This document shows positions 13,262 through 24,319 of a stretch of DNA of 64,000 nucleotides, in pieces. Position 1 is the stretch's first letter, and each line of letters opens with the position of its first letter. The translations under genes were made by a program, and so were the position numbers. Source of the stretch: Cristatella mucedo (Eukaryota > Bryozoa > Phylactolaemata > Cristatellidae); NCBI GenBank assembly GCA_009760855.2, contig WPIO01000072.1:852501-916500 (forward strand), given 5' to 3'. The notes beneath the pieces are model-generated. The model was not told the origin of the DNA and did not search any database. It saw only the letters and a program-made list of their open reading frames with translations.

Positions 13262-13412
13262 CACTTTATATGCCTGAGGTGGGTTGGTCCAGCGGTTAAG
13301 GTGCTCGCCCTGACTAAGGTCTGGCTGAGGTCGTGGGCTCGAGCCCTGAGGCATATGTGAAGCGCCTGAATAGAGATTAAGCTCTCTTGGGGCGCTATAC
13401 AAATGAATTATA
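13262..13412 (+). mobile_element. SINE-1 copy
   Basis: The tRNA-like head has A-box TGGTCCAGCGG and B-box GGCTCGAGCCC. It is followed by CATATGTGAAGCGCCTGAAT, AGAGATTAAGCTCTCTTGGG and GCGCTATACAAATGAATTAT. The 3' half matches the hairpin at the 3' end of LINE-A. Confidence 0.8.
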
Positions 13413-13899
13413 TTTTTATATCAAGGTATGGGCACTCGCCATCGATACCGCGGTTCGGCTACTGCTGGCATGCCTGCATACATTGGTTCCGCACCAACAA
13501 GTAACTAGCCGTGCTACACGGTTAGTGTGCCAGGCTGAGACGAGTGCCGTTACGAGCACGGAGTTTGCAGCCTAGTTCTGACCAGACGCGGCAGCCGCAC
13601 ACCGCTTCTATAAAAAATTGCTCGTATCACACCTAAAACAATAAAGGGAGAGGCCTGCGAGCGTGTCAATGTTTGGCAATGCTTTCTATACAGCATCTGC
13701 TAAGTGCCTGGGAAGAGATTCAGTTCTCTGAGGACGCTATACAACGTATCAATATTATTAATATCGAGGAAGTGCGAGAATATGTCGCACGAACTGACAC
13801 TCGGGGCCCACGGCTTGAAAGCGACGGCTCCGTCAGACAGACTTAACGCTGCCACAGATTCGCGCGCTCGTTTCATCGCGGGACATTGGAAACGCGGCT

Positions 13900-15060
13900 A
13901 AGGCGATTTGAACGCTACGACGCGCAGCAATCCACACTTCGGGCGACATTCCGAGCAGGCTGCGGACGCTCAGCTGGTTCATCGCGTCCCCTCCCCCATC
14001 CAAGCCGGAAGCGCAGAGGTGCCGTTAATTTATAGTCGCAGCCACAAGCGGAACTCTCCATAATTAACCCGTTTAAACGAGGCTTTCGGTCTCAGTTTTG
14101 ACTGGCGGAAGCGGCGCAATCTTGCCGCCGCTCGAGAACCCCCGCGAAACAACGGGTCCAATTTGCAGAGAAGGCAAACGAAGAACGCTATGGAGGGGCG
14201 GCGGAACGAGGGCTAACCTATGCGAAAGGTTCCTGTGCAGCTTTTAGCATAGCCGCAGCGCCTGGAATGCTATGGGGGAAATGTGCGTTTGGGATCTGGC
14301 TTGCTCAAAGGCACTGCGACCTCCCTCGCTCTGATGTGGAGCTGTGTAATTGATGACTTGTTCATATTCGGTCGGAGCCGAAAGATTTCCCGCGGCCTTA
14401 GTCGACCCGCGACGCCCGCCTCCCGGCAGGCCGAGCATTCCGCAGCGGTGAGTGACGACGCACCGTCGCCATGTGGCGGGAAAGTCTGACGCGTGTCACG
14501 CGGCACGCCCTCTGCGGGTTTCCACTATTTGTGCCGCTGTTCCACCGAGACCGGGTCGTCCGCTATTCTACGGTAATAATCTCCGGCGCGACCTAGCCGG
14601 CCGCATCTGCTGCTGCTGCTAAGGTTACTGCCGCTGCGCTACCTTCTTGGGTGCCCACCTAATTTAGCGCACGTGCTTCTTGGGTAGTGGGCGGCTGGGC
14701 AGATCCGCCTGTGTAAGATGTTCGATTTCTGCGCGCCTTCGAAAAAGATAGCTAAACTAGCATCCGAGTGAGTGTCTATAGCTCAAGTGGCGGTTACTAC
14801 TGCGAAAGCCGCCGCGGCAGCCACTCGGGCGTCCAGATGGGGTGGGGCGGGATGTGTGGCTTGGCCGCCGGGCGGAGCTCCGCCTGTTCGGCGGGCGCCG
14901 TACGTACTCACAGTCGCGCCCCGCGCTCAGGCTTCTACTGCTGATGACTCGCTATGGAAGCTCGCGCGTGCTGCCGCGCCAAGGCCAAGGCAGAAACTCG
15001 CGCCGTGTGACCCTGCCGAACGCCGTCTCTAGTTGGCGTGCGCTGCGGATTCCCGTAAGC
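13900..15060 (+). promoter_or_regulatory. GC/CpG-rich block, candidate promoter and non-coding first exon of gene 1
   Basis: This stretch is visibly richer in GC and CpG than its surroundings and contains a GC-box-like GGGGCGGG near 14841. It ends with a good donor, TCCC|GTAAGC, at 15055. A matching acceptor (TTGCCTTGCAG) lies at 16571-16581, 30 bases before the start codon of gene 1. Open frames inside it (14772-15225) are probably a by-product of the composition. The link to gene 1 is inference. Confidence 0.35.
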
Positions 15061-15424
15061 TTGAGCATTCGAGAGCTGCCACATGCAGACGAGGCCGCCC
15101 AGATCGACTGGGTCTCGAGTGGATTCGCGGCTTACACCTTCCTCGTGTTCAACCTCGCCTCCCGACGCTGCTGTCATAAGAGGAGCCTCAGTTGCACCAA
15201 TGCTCCACCCATGCCATTTTTATGAACATATCAATTATCGGAGTCCTGTCGCTCATGCGACGATGCTGAACCAGGAGCAACCAGCTTCGATCTGATAATG
15301 AGCTCTGAGCATGCCCCGGAGAAAGTATGCATGCGACCTTTCTTGCTGGTGCCGATTAAGACCGAACTTGATTACCGCGAGCAACCGGTGCAACTTGAAT
15401 ATGGCACCTATGCTAAAAATAATA

Positions 15425-15600
15425 ATGATTAATATAATCTATTTGTATAGCGCCCTAACAAAACTTAATCACTATTCAGGCGTTTCACGTGTGCCACGGG
15501 GCTCGAGCCCACGATCTCAGTCCTCAAATACATTCACCTTGACCTTGTTTCAAGGCACTTTAAACACTGAACCAGTCAGTTTGGCAAGCTATAGCAGTAA
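15425..15600 (-). mobile_element. SINE-1 copy, diverged
   Basis: On the minus strand the B-box GGCTCGAGCCC and the GCGCC..GGGCGCTATACAAAT tail are recognisable. The A-box half is interrupted or rearranged. Confidence 0.6.
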
Positions 15601-15689
15601 TTAGATGGGCCAGCCCACTGTCTCGAAACGATAACACCATTTTCGCCTGATCTTATCCTCGGCCGCTGTCAAGTCAGTTATGGTCAATA

Positions 15690-15790
15690 ATAATGATAAT
15701 AATAATAATAATAATGCACTTGATAAAGCGAACTCAGAGAGTCCAATCTCTTTCTAAGCGTTTTACGTTTGCTGTCAATGCCCTGCGCCA
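15690..15790 (-). mobile_element. LINE-A 3' end fragment
   Basis: An (AAT)n run is followed by GCACTTGATAAAGCG, AATCTCTTTCTAAGCG and TTTACGTTTGCTG, the LINE-A terminal hairpin in reverse orientation. Only about 100 bp remain. Confidence 0.75.
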
Positions 15791-15989
15791 GCCAGTGTGA
15801 GTCTTGCCTTGTTTGGATGTGGCTATGTTCAGATAACTAAACATGAAATCTTGCCTGGTCAATCCAAGGCTTTTCGTGGATTCACCTCAAAGCTTTTTCT
15901 GCATCACATGGCATTTGATGAGTGGTTTTATGTCATGTCAGTGCTTCCTCCAACCCTTTCACTCGTGTGATGCAGATGGCAGTAATATA

Positions 15990-16165
15990 AAGTAAAAATA
16001 ATAATATAAAATGCTATTGTTATATCCCTCCCAGAGAACTTAATTTCTTTCTAGGCACTTTACATATGCTAAAAAGGAAGTGGTCGAATGGTAAGTGGTA
16101 GCATGCTCAATGACAGCAAGCATAACATGGTTAGAGGTGACATGCACGGTCAGTATGCAAATATA
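15990..16165 (-). mobile_element. LINE-A 3' UTR fragment, diverged
   Basis: It contains CTTAATTTCTTTCTAGGCAC, TTTACATATGCT, AACATGGTTAGAGGTGACAT and GCACGGTCAG, matching the LINE-A 3' UTR on the minus strand. The hairpin is partly decayed. Confidence 0.65.
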
Positions 16166-16611
16166 AAGTAAGACATGCATCTATGATTTCCATGGAGTAA
16201 AAGAAGAGCCATATGATGCCTTTAGCAGAGTATTCATTGACTATCGTATAGAATGAAGTAGGTGGCTCCAAGGCTGGCAGATTCAACTAAGTAGCTTCTT
16301 CTGTGAGAATGGAGGTGTGTGCACGCAGCCAAGACATATTGCGACCACGAGTGGTAAAATGCAATACCAAGCTCATCGAATTGATTTCTTGTCGTTGCTC
16401 CTTCTATGAATACTTGGGAAATGAGGGCGATTCCTGTCTGGGATATATCTTCCCGGTGGTTTTTTCTTCAGATCGCTGTGGCAGCTATTACTTCTCCCAT
16501 CGCAAAGCAAACTAACTATACACGTATCCAGCTTTTAGTAGATGGCCATGCAGTGGCTCCATCTATGTTGTTGCCTTGCAGCTCTAAGAAGGCGGTATTT
16601 GCCGTTGCAAC

Positions 16612-16746
16612 ATGGACGCTGGGAAGCCGCTGCCGGCGAAGCTGCACATGCTGTGCACACTGACAGGGGGACCTGATGAGACCGGCATGGACGACGTGCA
16701 GCTCGTGCCCGACTCGTCGTTCGGCAGCTTCTCGAGTGAAAACGAC
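16612..16746 (+). CDS. Gene 1 exon 1, start exon
   Basis: Codons 1-45. The ATG is the first in frame after an upstream TAA, and the exon ends GAAAACGAC|GTACGT in phase 0. The peptide starts [15 protein letters not shown] and ends [12 protein letters not shown]. The exon is GC-richer than the others. A likely acceptor at 16581 would make 16582-16611 5' UTR of the same exon. Confidence 0.65.
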
Positions 16747-19700
16747 GTACGTTGCGCTTTGCTGCCATCCCTTTTGGAGACCGTGCATTCAGCTTGTATG
16801 CTCCCAAAGCCTGGAACTCCCTCCCGACCTGCGTCAGAACATCCCCTGACCTGACCACATTTAAAAGGAACTTAAAAACATGCCTATTTAGGACAGCATT
16901 TAGTGGGTCCCTGTGATTCGTCCTTCATGTGCTTATGCGTGCTGACACTGTGCATGCTACCACTAACCACATTTGCATGCTGACCCTGTGCATGTCACCC
17001 CTAACCATATTATTCATTTTGTTTGATTTTCAAGCATGATTTTACTTACCATTCAATTGCATTTCCCTTTGCAGCAAATGTAAAGCGCCTAGAAAGAGAT
17101 TAAGTTCTCTGAGGGTGCTTTATCAAGTACATTATTATTAATATTATTATTATCCCATATCTAGTTTGCCCACGCCCTCTGGATGCTGGCCTGAGTGGCT
17201 TGCAGCGCTGTGCAGCACACCTGCCCATCCGCCCTGACTAGGGCAGATCGTCTTGTCGGGCTGGGTTCGAAGCCGTGGGTGCAGGCCCATAGTTTACGAT
17301 CAGCGCACGCTGCCTGTCCTGCCACACCGAGATGCACCTTTTGCTTCTTGGATATCGGGCTCGTGCTTTCTGGAAATTAAAGGCACGTGACAATAGTGGC
17401 ATCAGAAGTGAAAGTGACCGAAAGTGCAGATCTATGTGAGCAGCTTGGGCTGGCTCTCTACTTTACTGTGGAAACGTGATGGCAGTGAAGGACAAGGAGT
17501 AGGGGCCAGCCACGAAAGTCGCTCCTTAGCTTAAATGCTCGCCTAGGCAAAGTCTTTTGCTCTTGATCGCTAATTGGCCTTGGACATGAGCCATTTATGT
17601 TTATCACCGTGTGACTAGGTGGCTTGTTAGTCTATGCTAGGTAGTCACCTAGCCGGTCGGATTTCAGACCATCCGTGTTTTATTTACCAGCGATGTGGGG
17701 CAAAAGTGGAAGTGCGGTCGGTAGAGCCGAATCAACGGCATGTGGTCAGAGCCAGCTGACACGAAAACCATTCTCGTCCAGGCTGACTTCAGAATAGCTG
17801 TCACGGGAGATGCTGCCGCTTATTTCAACGCTACTCCGAAATTAGTTCCGCACTGTGAGTGAGCAGCAATAAAAAATGTAATTTTTTTGCATAGCCCCGT
17901 AAGAGAACAGAATCTCTATCCAGGCAGAGCTCTCGGATGTGGCCGAAGGAAGCAAGTTACTGCTGCAACTTGTCGGTGTGTCTTTCGTTCACATTCGCTG
18001 TTATAGGCCAGCAGAAGTTGGATGAGTTCGAAGCTGTAGTGCTGAATGAATGATGCAGTCCAAGCTTGGAAATGCAGAGCGAGGCAAGGACGAAAAAGTG
18101 CAAGCAGTGTCAAGGCTATCACTGCATCGCCATATCGTGACTCACTGCTCAGTCACTCGCTTCGCTTAGCAACTAGGAGGAACAGTAGCAGCCGAGCTAA
18201 GACGCCAAGAGCAATGAAGCTGCAACACATGGCCTGCCAGGGGACTGACCGTTACTGACATGCACTTGTGACTTTATCGATCTCAGGAATGTTCGTTTGC
18301 ATATATCGTATGCCCACATGTTATATTGGTGATCGAATCTTTCATGGTGAGCAGGTTTGATGTGAAGATTTAAATTACCAAGGCAGTGCATATAAAAATT
18401 GTATAGATAGATGTAGTGAGGGGAGGGAAGGAGAGTAGACGCCTGTGTGTGCTTTTCTGTCACTCGGTAGAGGTATTTTGTTGAACCGGGCAGGCAAGAT
18501 CACTGGTCCAGCGGTTAAGGTTCTCGCCCCGGCCAAAGTTTGGCTGAGGTCATGGGCTCGAGCCCCGAGGCACATGTGAAGCGCCTGAATAGAGATTAAG
18601 TTCTCTTGGGGCGCTTTATAAATGAATTATATTCTTTATCACCTGCACTAAGGCACCTGCCTCTAGCATCACTTTATGGCAATCGTATTTCGTGCTAGAC
18701 ATATCTAGATGCCTCATCAGAAAAATTGTAATCCAGAAGCTGAAAAGTTTCGATGAATGGTCATTCTTTATGGCTGACAGCACTCAATGACGAATTACTT
18801 CACTCCGTGGTCGAACTTAATCGCAGACATATTTCTTTTGTTGACTGCAGCGTGGCCTGGCTCGTTATTCTTTGGAAAAATTAAAATGTTCGATGGTTGT
18901 TAACAAGATTAGGTCGCAAACAATCAATCGTATATATATATATATATATAATTCATTTATATAGTGCCCCAAGAGAACTTAATCTCAATTAAGGCGCTTC
19001 ACATATGCCTCGGGGCTCGAGCCCACGACCTCAGTCAGACCTTGGTCCCCGGGGCGAGCACCTTAACCGCTAGACCTAACCAGCGCGGCATCTTCCAGTT
19101 TAAGACTTTCAGTCTGGTTGTTGTCAACCGCAGGATTTCTTTGCTGAGTACTCCGTGAAAGGAAGCTTACACCGGTCGCCGAAAGCTCCAAAGAAAATGA
19201 GCCGCTATTTCAAGCAGAAGCTAAAGAAGACACCAAACACGTTGAAGCGGATGACTGAGCAACACAGAATAAATGAAAGGTAAATATGTTAAGTACCCTC
19301 TATCTTCCTGCCTGCCTGCCCAATCTGCAATAATTGAAATACTTGCATAAGGTGCATGGTGGGTGCAAAAAGTACTCTTGCATTAATGAACACATAAGTT
19401 ATCTCAAAATTTTTAAGAACCCTTCCAACTTGCAATCTTAACGAGGCAGCCGTAGAAATTTGAGCTTATATTGAATTGCGATTGTTTGCAAAATGTTCCT
19501 CGAAGAGTGTTGCTGCAGAGCGTAGTCTAGCAAGAAAAAGATACGTCGGAAAAGCAACGCTCTCTAGTGCAATAGACCGCCTTAATTTGCCTCAATAGGT
19601 TCCCAATGAGCCCATAGAACGTTCTTGAGCAGCATCAATTGCCGTAGCTGAGTCTAAGCTGTGAGCTCTAACACAGCGTCCTCTCAGTCGGACATATTTC

Positions 19701-22700
19701 CTCGTGTCCTTTACGTGCTAATCAGGATGATGCATGGTTTTAGTCTAGGCAAAGTCATGTTTAATATGTATGATGAAGTGGAGGTGAAAGTCGGGTGCAT
19801 AGCTGTGTCCAAATGTTTTAGATCGCTATCTACCGTCCAGGTCAAGTTCTTACTCCAAAAAACCTGAGCCTGAAAATTATTAAATTTCAATAACTTCTGC
19901 AGAAGTGCATTTCTCGTTTTAGCATTTCAATAGCATCTGCACAAGTGCGTTTTGGGTCAGCACCCTATGAATGAATACTAACGGATTTAACAGCCTTTTT
20001 TGTATAGCGACAGAAGAGCCTTTGCGGTTATCACTACCGCTTGCAGCTGTGATAAAGTATCGCCCACCACAGCATTCGAACCCACTACCTCGTGACCGAG
20101 GTCGTCAAAAGCAACCGTCTTACCTAGTAGGCCATCACAGCTCACCAAGCAGCTCATATCCGCATTCTTCTGCTGCAAAATCAAACTGGCTGCTCGAGAC
20201 AGGGCTGTTGGGAGGCCAGGCCTGCTCGGCCTGGCATCTTGTAAAATATTCGTTTCTTACCTTTACTGAGACATTCTGAATTCACTCTCTCATCAGCCCC
20301 AGCAGTCCAATTTTAGTCGGCTACCGGTTGTATTATTCTGGTGACTCAGAAATGTATTTCACTGAGATGATATCGTCACCTTACCGACGGGGGTTTCCAA
20401 ACCCACCTCATTACAGAATCCGGTATGTGGTTTGCAGTTCGTTGGAGCATCACAAGCTTATGCTGCACCAGCCGCAAATGTTCGACTGTGTGCAGGCAGT
20501 GTATGCCAGTGGTAGCACTCTGTAATGCCTAGGTGCAAGCCGGGAAATGTGTGCGAGCAATGAAGCCACATGGCAAACGAAAATTCGAACGATGAACGGA
20601 GGAGTTACGCTACCACATTGCAACCCACCTCTATAACTTAGTAGCCTCAGTGACCATCACCTTTGTGACCATGGCGCACTTTCGATTGCTGATCGGCAAT
20701 TTTGTATTGATCTTCACAAAAAGCCTATTCATTTTGGAATATTCCATTCTGGTAGAGCCTAGTCTAAGCAATATATTAACAAAAGGCTGCTACTTGCTTG
20801 GCCCGTCACACTGGTTAGTCATTCCTGCACATGAATTCGCTTTCCATTCGAAAGCACGTGTGCCCATTCTCGCCAGCTGTACATCGATTTTTCTTCACTA
20901 TGTCGACATGATGTATTGGAACCAGATGGCTTGGGGAGCTAAAACGTCACCGTGTTTTGGGATCAAAATCAAAAGCAGTAGCAGCTATTTTTCGAAAGTG
21001 TAAATAAAGATGGCTTAGCAAATGTGAGATGTTATTCGGAAGCACTTTGTACATCTCTTCCAACATAAGGTGAAGGCCTCAAAAGAGCCCTTCAAATAGA
21101 CAAGTGGCTTGCGAAAAGGGTGGATTTAAATGAGCTAGTGCAAGACTTTGAATGGCTTGAACTTTGGGTTCATTGGGTTCAACCAGCATTCTGATGGCAA
21201 TAACGGATGTCATGAGAGTGTGAAAGGGTAGAACTACTGTCATAGTATGTTGCAATACCAAAGGTTCTGGGTGGCAGATGCTATTGCTCCAAAAGGTCGA
21301 AGACTGTTGAACATACGTTCTTTTATTCTTGGGAGTAATGGCACGGACACCTAAGCTTTGTTGCTAATGATCATGCCATTTTCTAATTGCTCGTCGCTTG
21401 GCTCCCCCATCACCACTTTCTTCCTCTACTGACCTCATGCAGCGACCAAACTTGCTACGTGTGTAGGAGTCCGAACTTCGAAAACCTTTCAGGCCGACGA
21501 CTTTTTTGACGGTCTGACAACATTCTTTTTGTGCCTTTGTGGAAAAGTGATAGCTGCTTATAATTAATGTTTTACTGCTTTCCCACTCAGTATTGTGAGC
21601 CGCTTATGTTTGCAGAAGACGTCATAATTCCCTGAACAGTTCCATCGAAAGCTTGGCAAGGCTTATACCTGGTCATTTCAACTCACAGGATACGAAGGTA
21701 AGAGTACAGTTCGCTGCCTGAGTAGCAGCAAACTTGGCGGCATTTGAATAAGTGTGTCAGCGACTAGTGACAAAGAGCTGGCTATCGATTACCCAGCATT
21801 CTCCGTGTACCAGGATTTTGGGTGACGGCATAATCAATGGCGATGCAGACAGTTTCATGTGAACCTCAGCATAGATGCCAGCCTGCGATTTTGAGCTCTG
21901 CCACACGTGTGCATGTGGGTGAGCGATTAGGCAGCTCCTCTGAGCCAGGTTTGGCCCTGGCCAGTGAACGAGAGAGCTTCCTTACGTTCCTTGTGACTTA
22001 TGCTTAGATAGTAAGAGACTGCAGCTGCCAAAGAGCATCGCATACAAGGAAATAATTAATCCACTATACTACGAGCAGTAATATACTGTATATATTTGCA
22101 TGGGCATGTATATCTATATTTAGTTATTTATACTAATGCTTGCAGGTAGATTTGTATGCACAATCGTGGCTACACGTATGCATTTTGTAATATCCTCGAT
22201 GTCTCCCAATGAGGTACAGGTAGATTGTCTTATGTGAGCGGCCAATGTCTAGTGGCTGGGCTAGCTGCAGATTTCGCACCTCTTTCTTCGTTCATCGCTA
22301 CGCCCACATTAGAGTTAAAAAAAATATCACCATTGGCAGTGACAGGGAACTCGTGCAGGAGCTGTGAGTACTAACCTGTGGCCCTCTCGAGCCATCATGA
22401 CTCCGAAGCGTGGATGCTGACAGGCAGGCAGACATGCTTGATCAGGCACGCCACTCATAGCGCTAGCCATGCAAGCTCTGCGTTCAGCCCCTCACTAAAG
22501 GATTTCTGCATACGACTGCAGTAAATTTCGGTTAAGGCACTTGTAGCTGCTGCACCATTGGCTAGCTTCTCAGTTGGCATCAGCCCTGGCTAGCGAACTT
22601 TACTGCTACCTCGCTTCACATGCTTCGCATAGGAACTAGCGAAAAGTATGGTTGAACTCATTCTGGAAATGCCAGCCTCTACTATCTACCGGCCGAAGTC

Positions 22701-24240
22701 GTCAGCTAAACCTTGTTTCAAAGCAAGTGTACAGGATTGTCAGTAGCTCGCATACACCAGCCATGAGGTGGCTGCAGTTTTTGGCAATTTCTTTTGTAGC
22801 GATCGAATTAGGACATCCAAATATTATCCATACTAACGTGTGTGTGAGATTTATTTGGTTGCTACACGACAACCGTCTCCATGATCGTAACCTGGAAAGA
22901 ATACATGATTCGAACTGCACTTCAGTTTGTGGTATCTGAATGCTAATGTATTTGCTGGACTGTAATTTAAAAAATATTTAACCCATCCATCGGTGCAAAG
23001 GATTTAATAGGCTTGTCTGTCGTGAGCGTCGCAGTTGCCACATTACTCCACTTCTCGCCGACCTGCACTGGTTACCAGTCAAGCAACGGATTGACTTTAA
23101 GGTTTTGTCGCTCACTTTTAGGTCTCTTCATTCTATGGCTCCAGCCTATCTTTCAGATATACTACCCCATCAGGCAAAGCATCGTACCACTCGCTTTTCG
23201 GAATCCAACAGTCTAGAAATACCTCGTACAAACCTTAAATCCTTTGGAGACCGTGCATTTAGCTCGTATGCTCCCACAGCCTGGAACTCCCTCCCGACCT
23301 GCATCAGAACATCCCCTGACCTGACCACATTTAAAAGAAACTTAAAAACATACCTATTTAGGACAGCATTTAGTGGGTCTTTGTGATTCGTCCTCGATGT
23401 GCTTATGCGTGCTGACACTGTTCATGCTGCCACTAACCACATTTGCATGCTGACCCAGTGCATGTAACCCCTAACCATGTTATTCATTTTGTTTGTTTTT
23501 CAAGCATGATTTTACTTACTATTCTATTGCGTATCACTTTGCAGCAAATGTAAAGCGCCTAGAAAGAGATTGAGTTCTCTGAGGCTGCTTTATCAAGTGC
23601 AATATTATTATTATTATTATTAATAGGGATACTATTTTAAAACATGTATAGTACCCTAATGGAAGTGAATTATTTCTAGGCATTTTTTATGTATTTTTGG
23701 AAAGAAAACGTCTATTAAGTTATAACGATGCACAATTGCAGTGACCGAGTAAATTCTGTAAGCAACCGGTAGTTTGTTGGTTTCCTTTCAAATTTCATCA
23801 ATCCAGGGTGCATCTTGACTTTAACAGGTAGCTACTTTAAGGGTTTGAGAGCATCGGATCAGCAGGCACGTTTCTAAATAGATCAGAGTTTGGCTATGGG
23901 CAGAGCTAAGCAACTTTAGTCAGCCTAGCAGATGATATCATGCCTAGCCTGATTAACTATTATTTCAGTTAGTTTAGCTGAAGCAAGAGAACAAAGAGAC
24001 TTTAAATTGAGTTATAGAACCTTCAAATGGATGAGGTGCTTGATGGGAAGCTAGTGCATGGCAGTGAGCAGGAGTTTAATGTGGCACTTGCGATATTTGC
24101 GACATGAATACCCAAACTTGATTCCTCTCCTGTTACCACTCTAAAAATCAAGGTAGCGAAAGAGAAGGGGAGATTTGACCTTGCCCTCTCTCTCTCTCTC
24201 TCTCACTCACTTGCACGCTAATTCATTTATTCTGAATCGC

Positions 24241-24319
<79 letters not shown>

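Noticed and set aside
13262-13340. tRNA gene from A-box and B-box
   Set aside because: No foldable cloverleaf with a clear anticodon; it is the head of a dispersed SINE.
14772-15225. Arg/Ala-rich frames in the CpG block
   Set aside because: Composition effect; no recognisable protein. The block is better read as a promoter or non-coding exon.
20650-21003. 117-codon frame in intron 2 of gene 1
   Set aside because: No domain, no Met context of note, no splice borders in phase with the gene.
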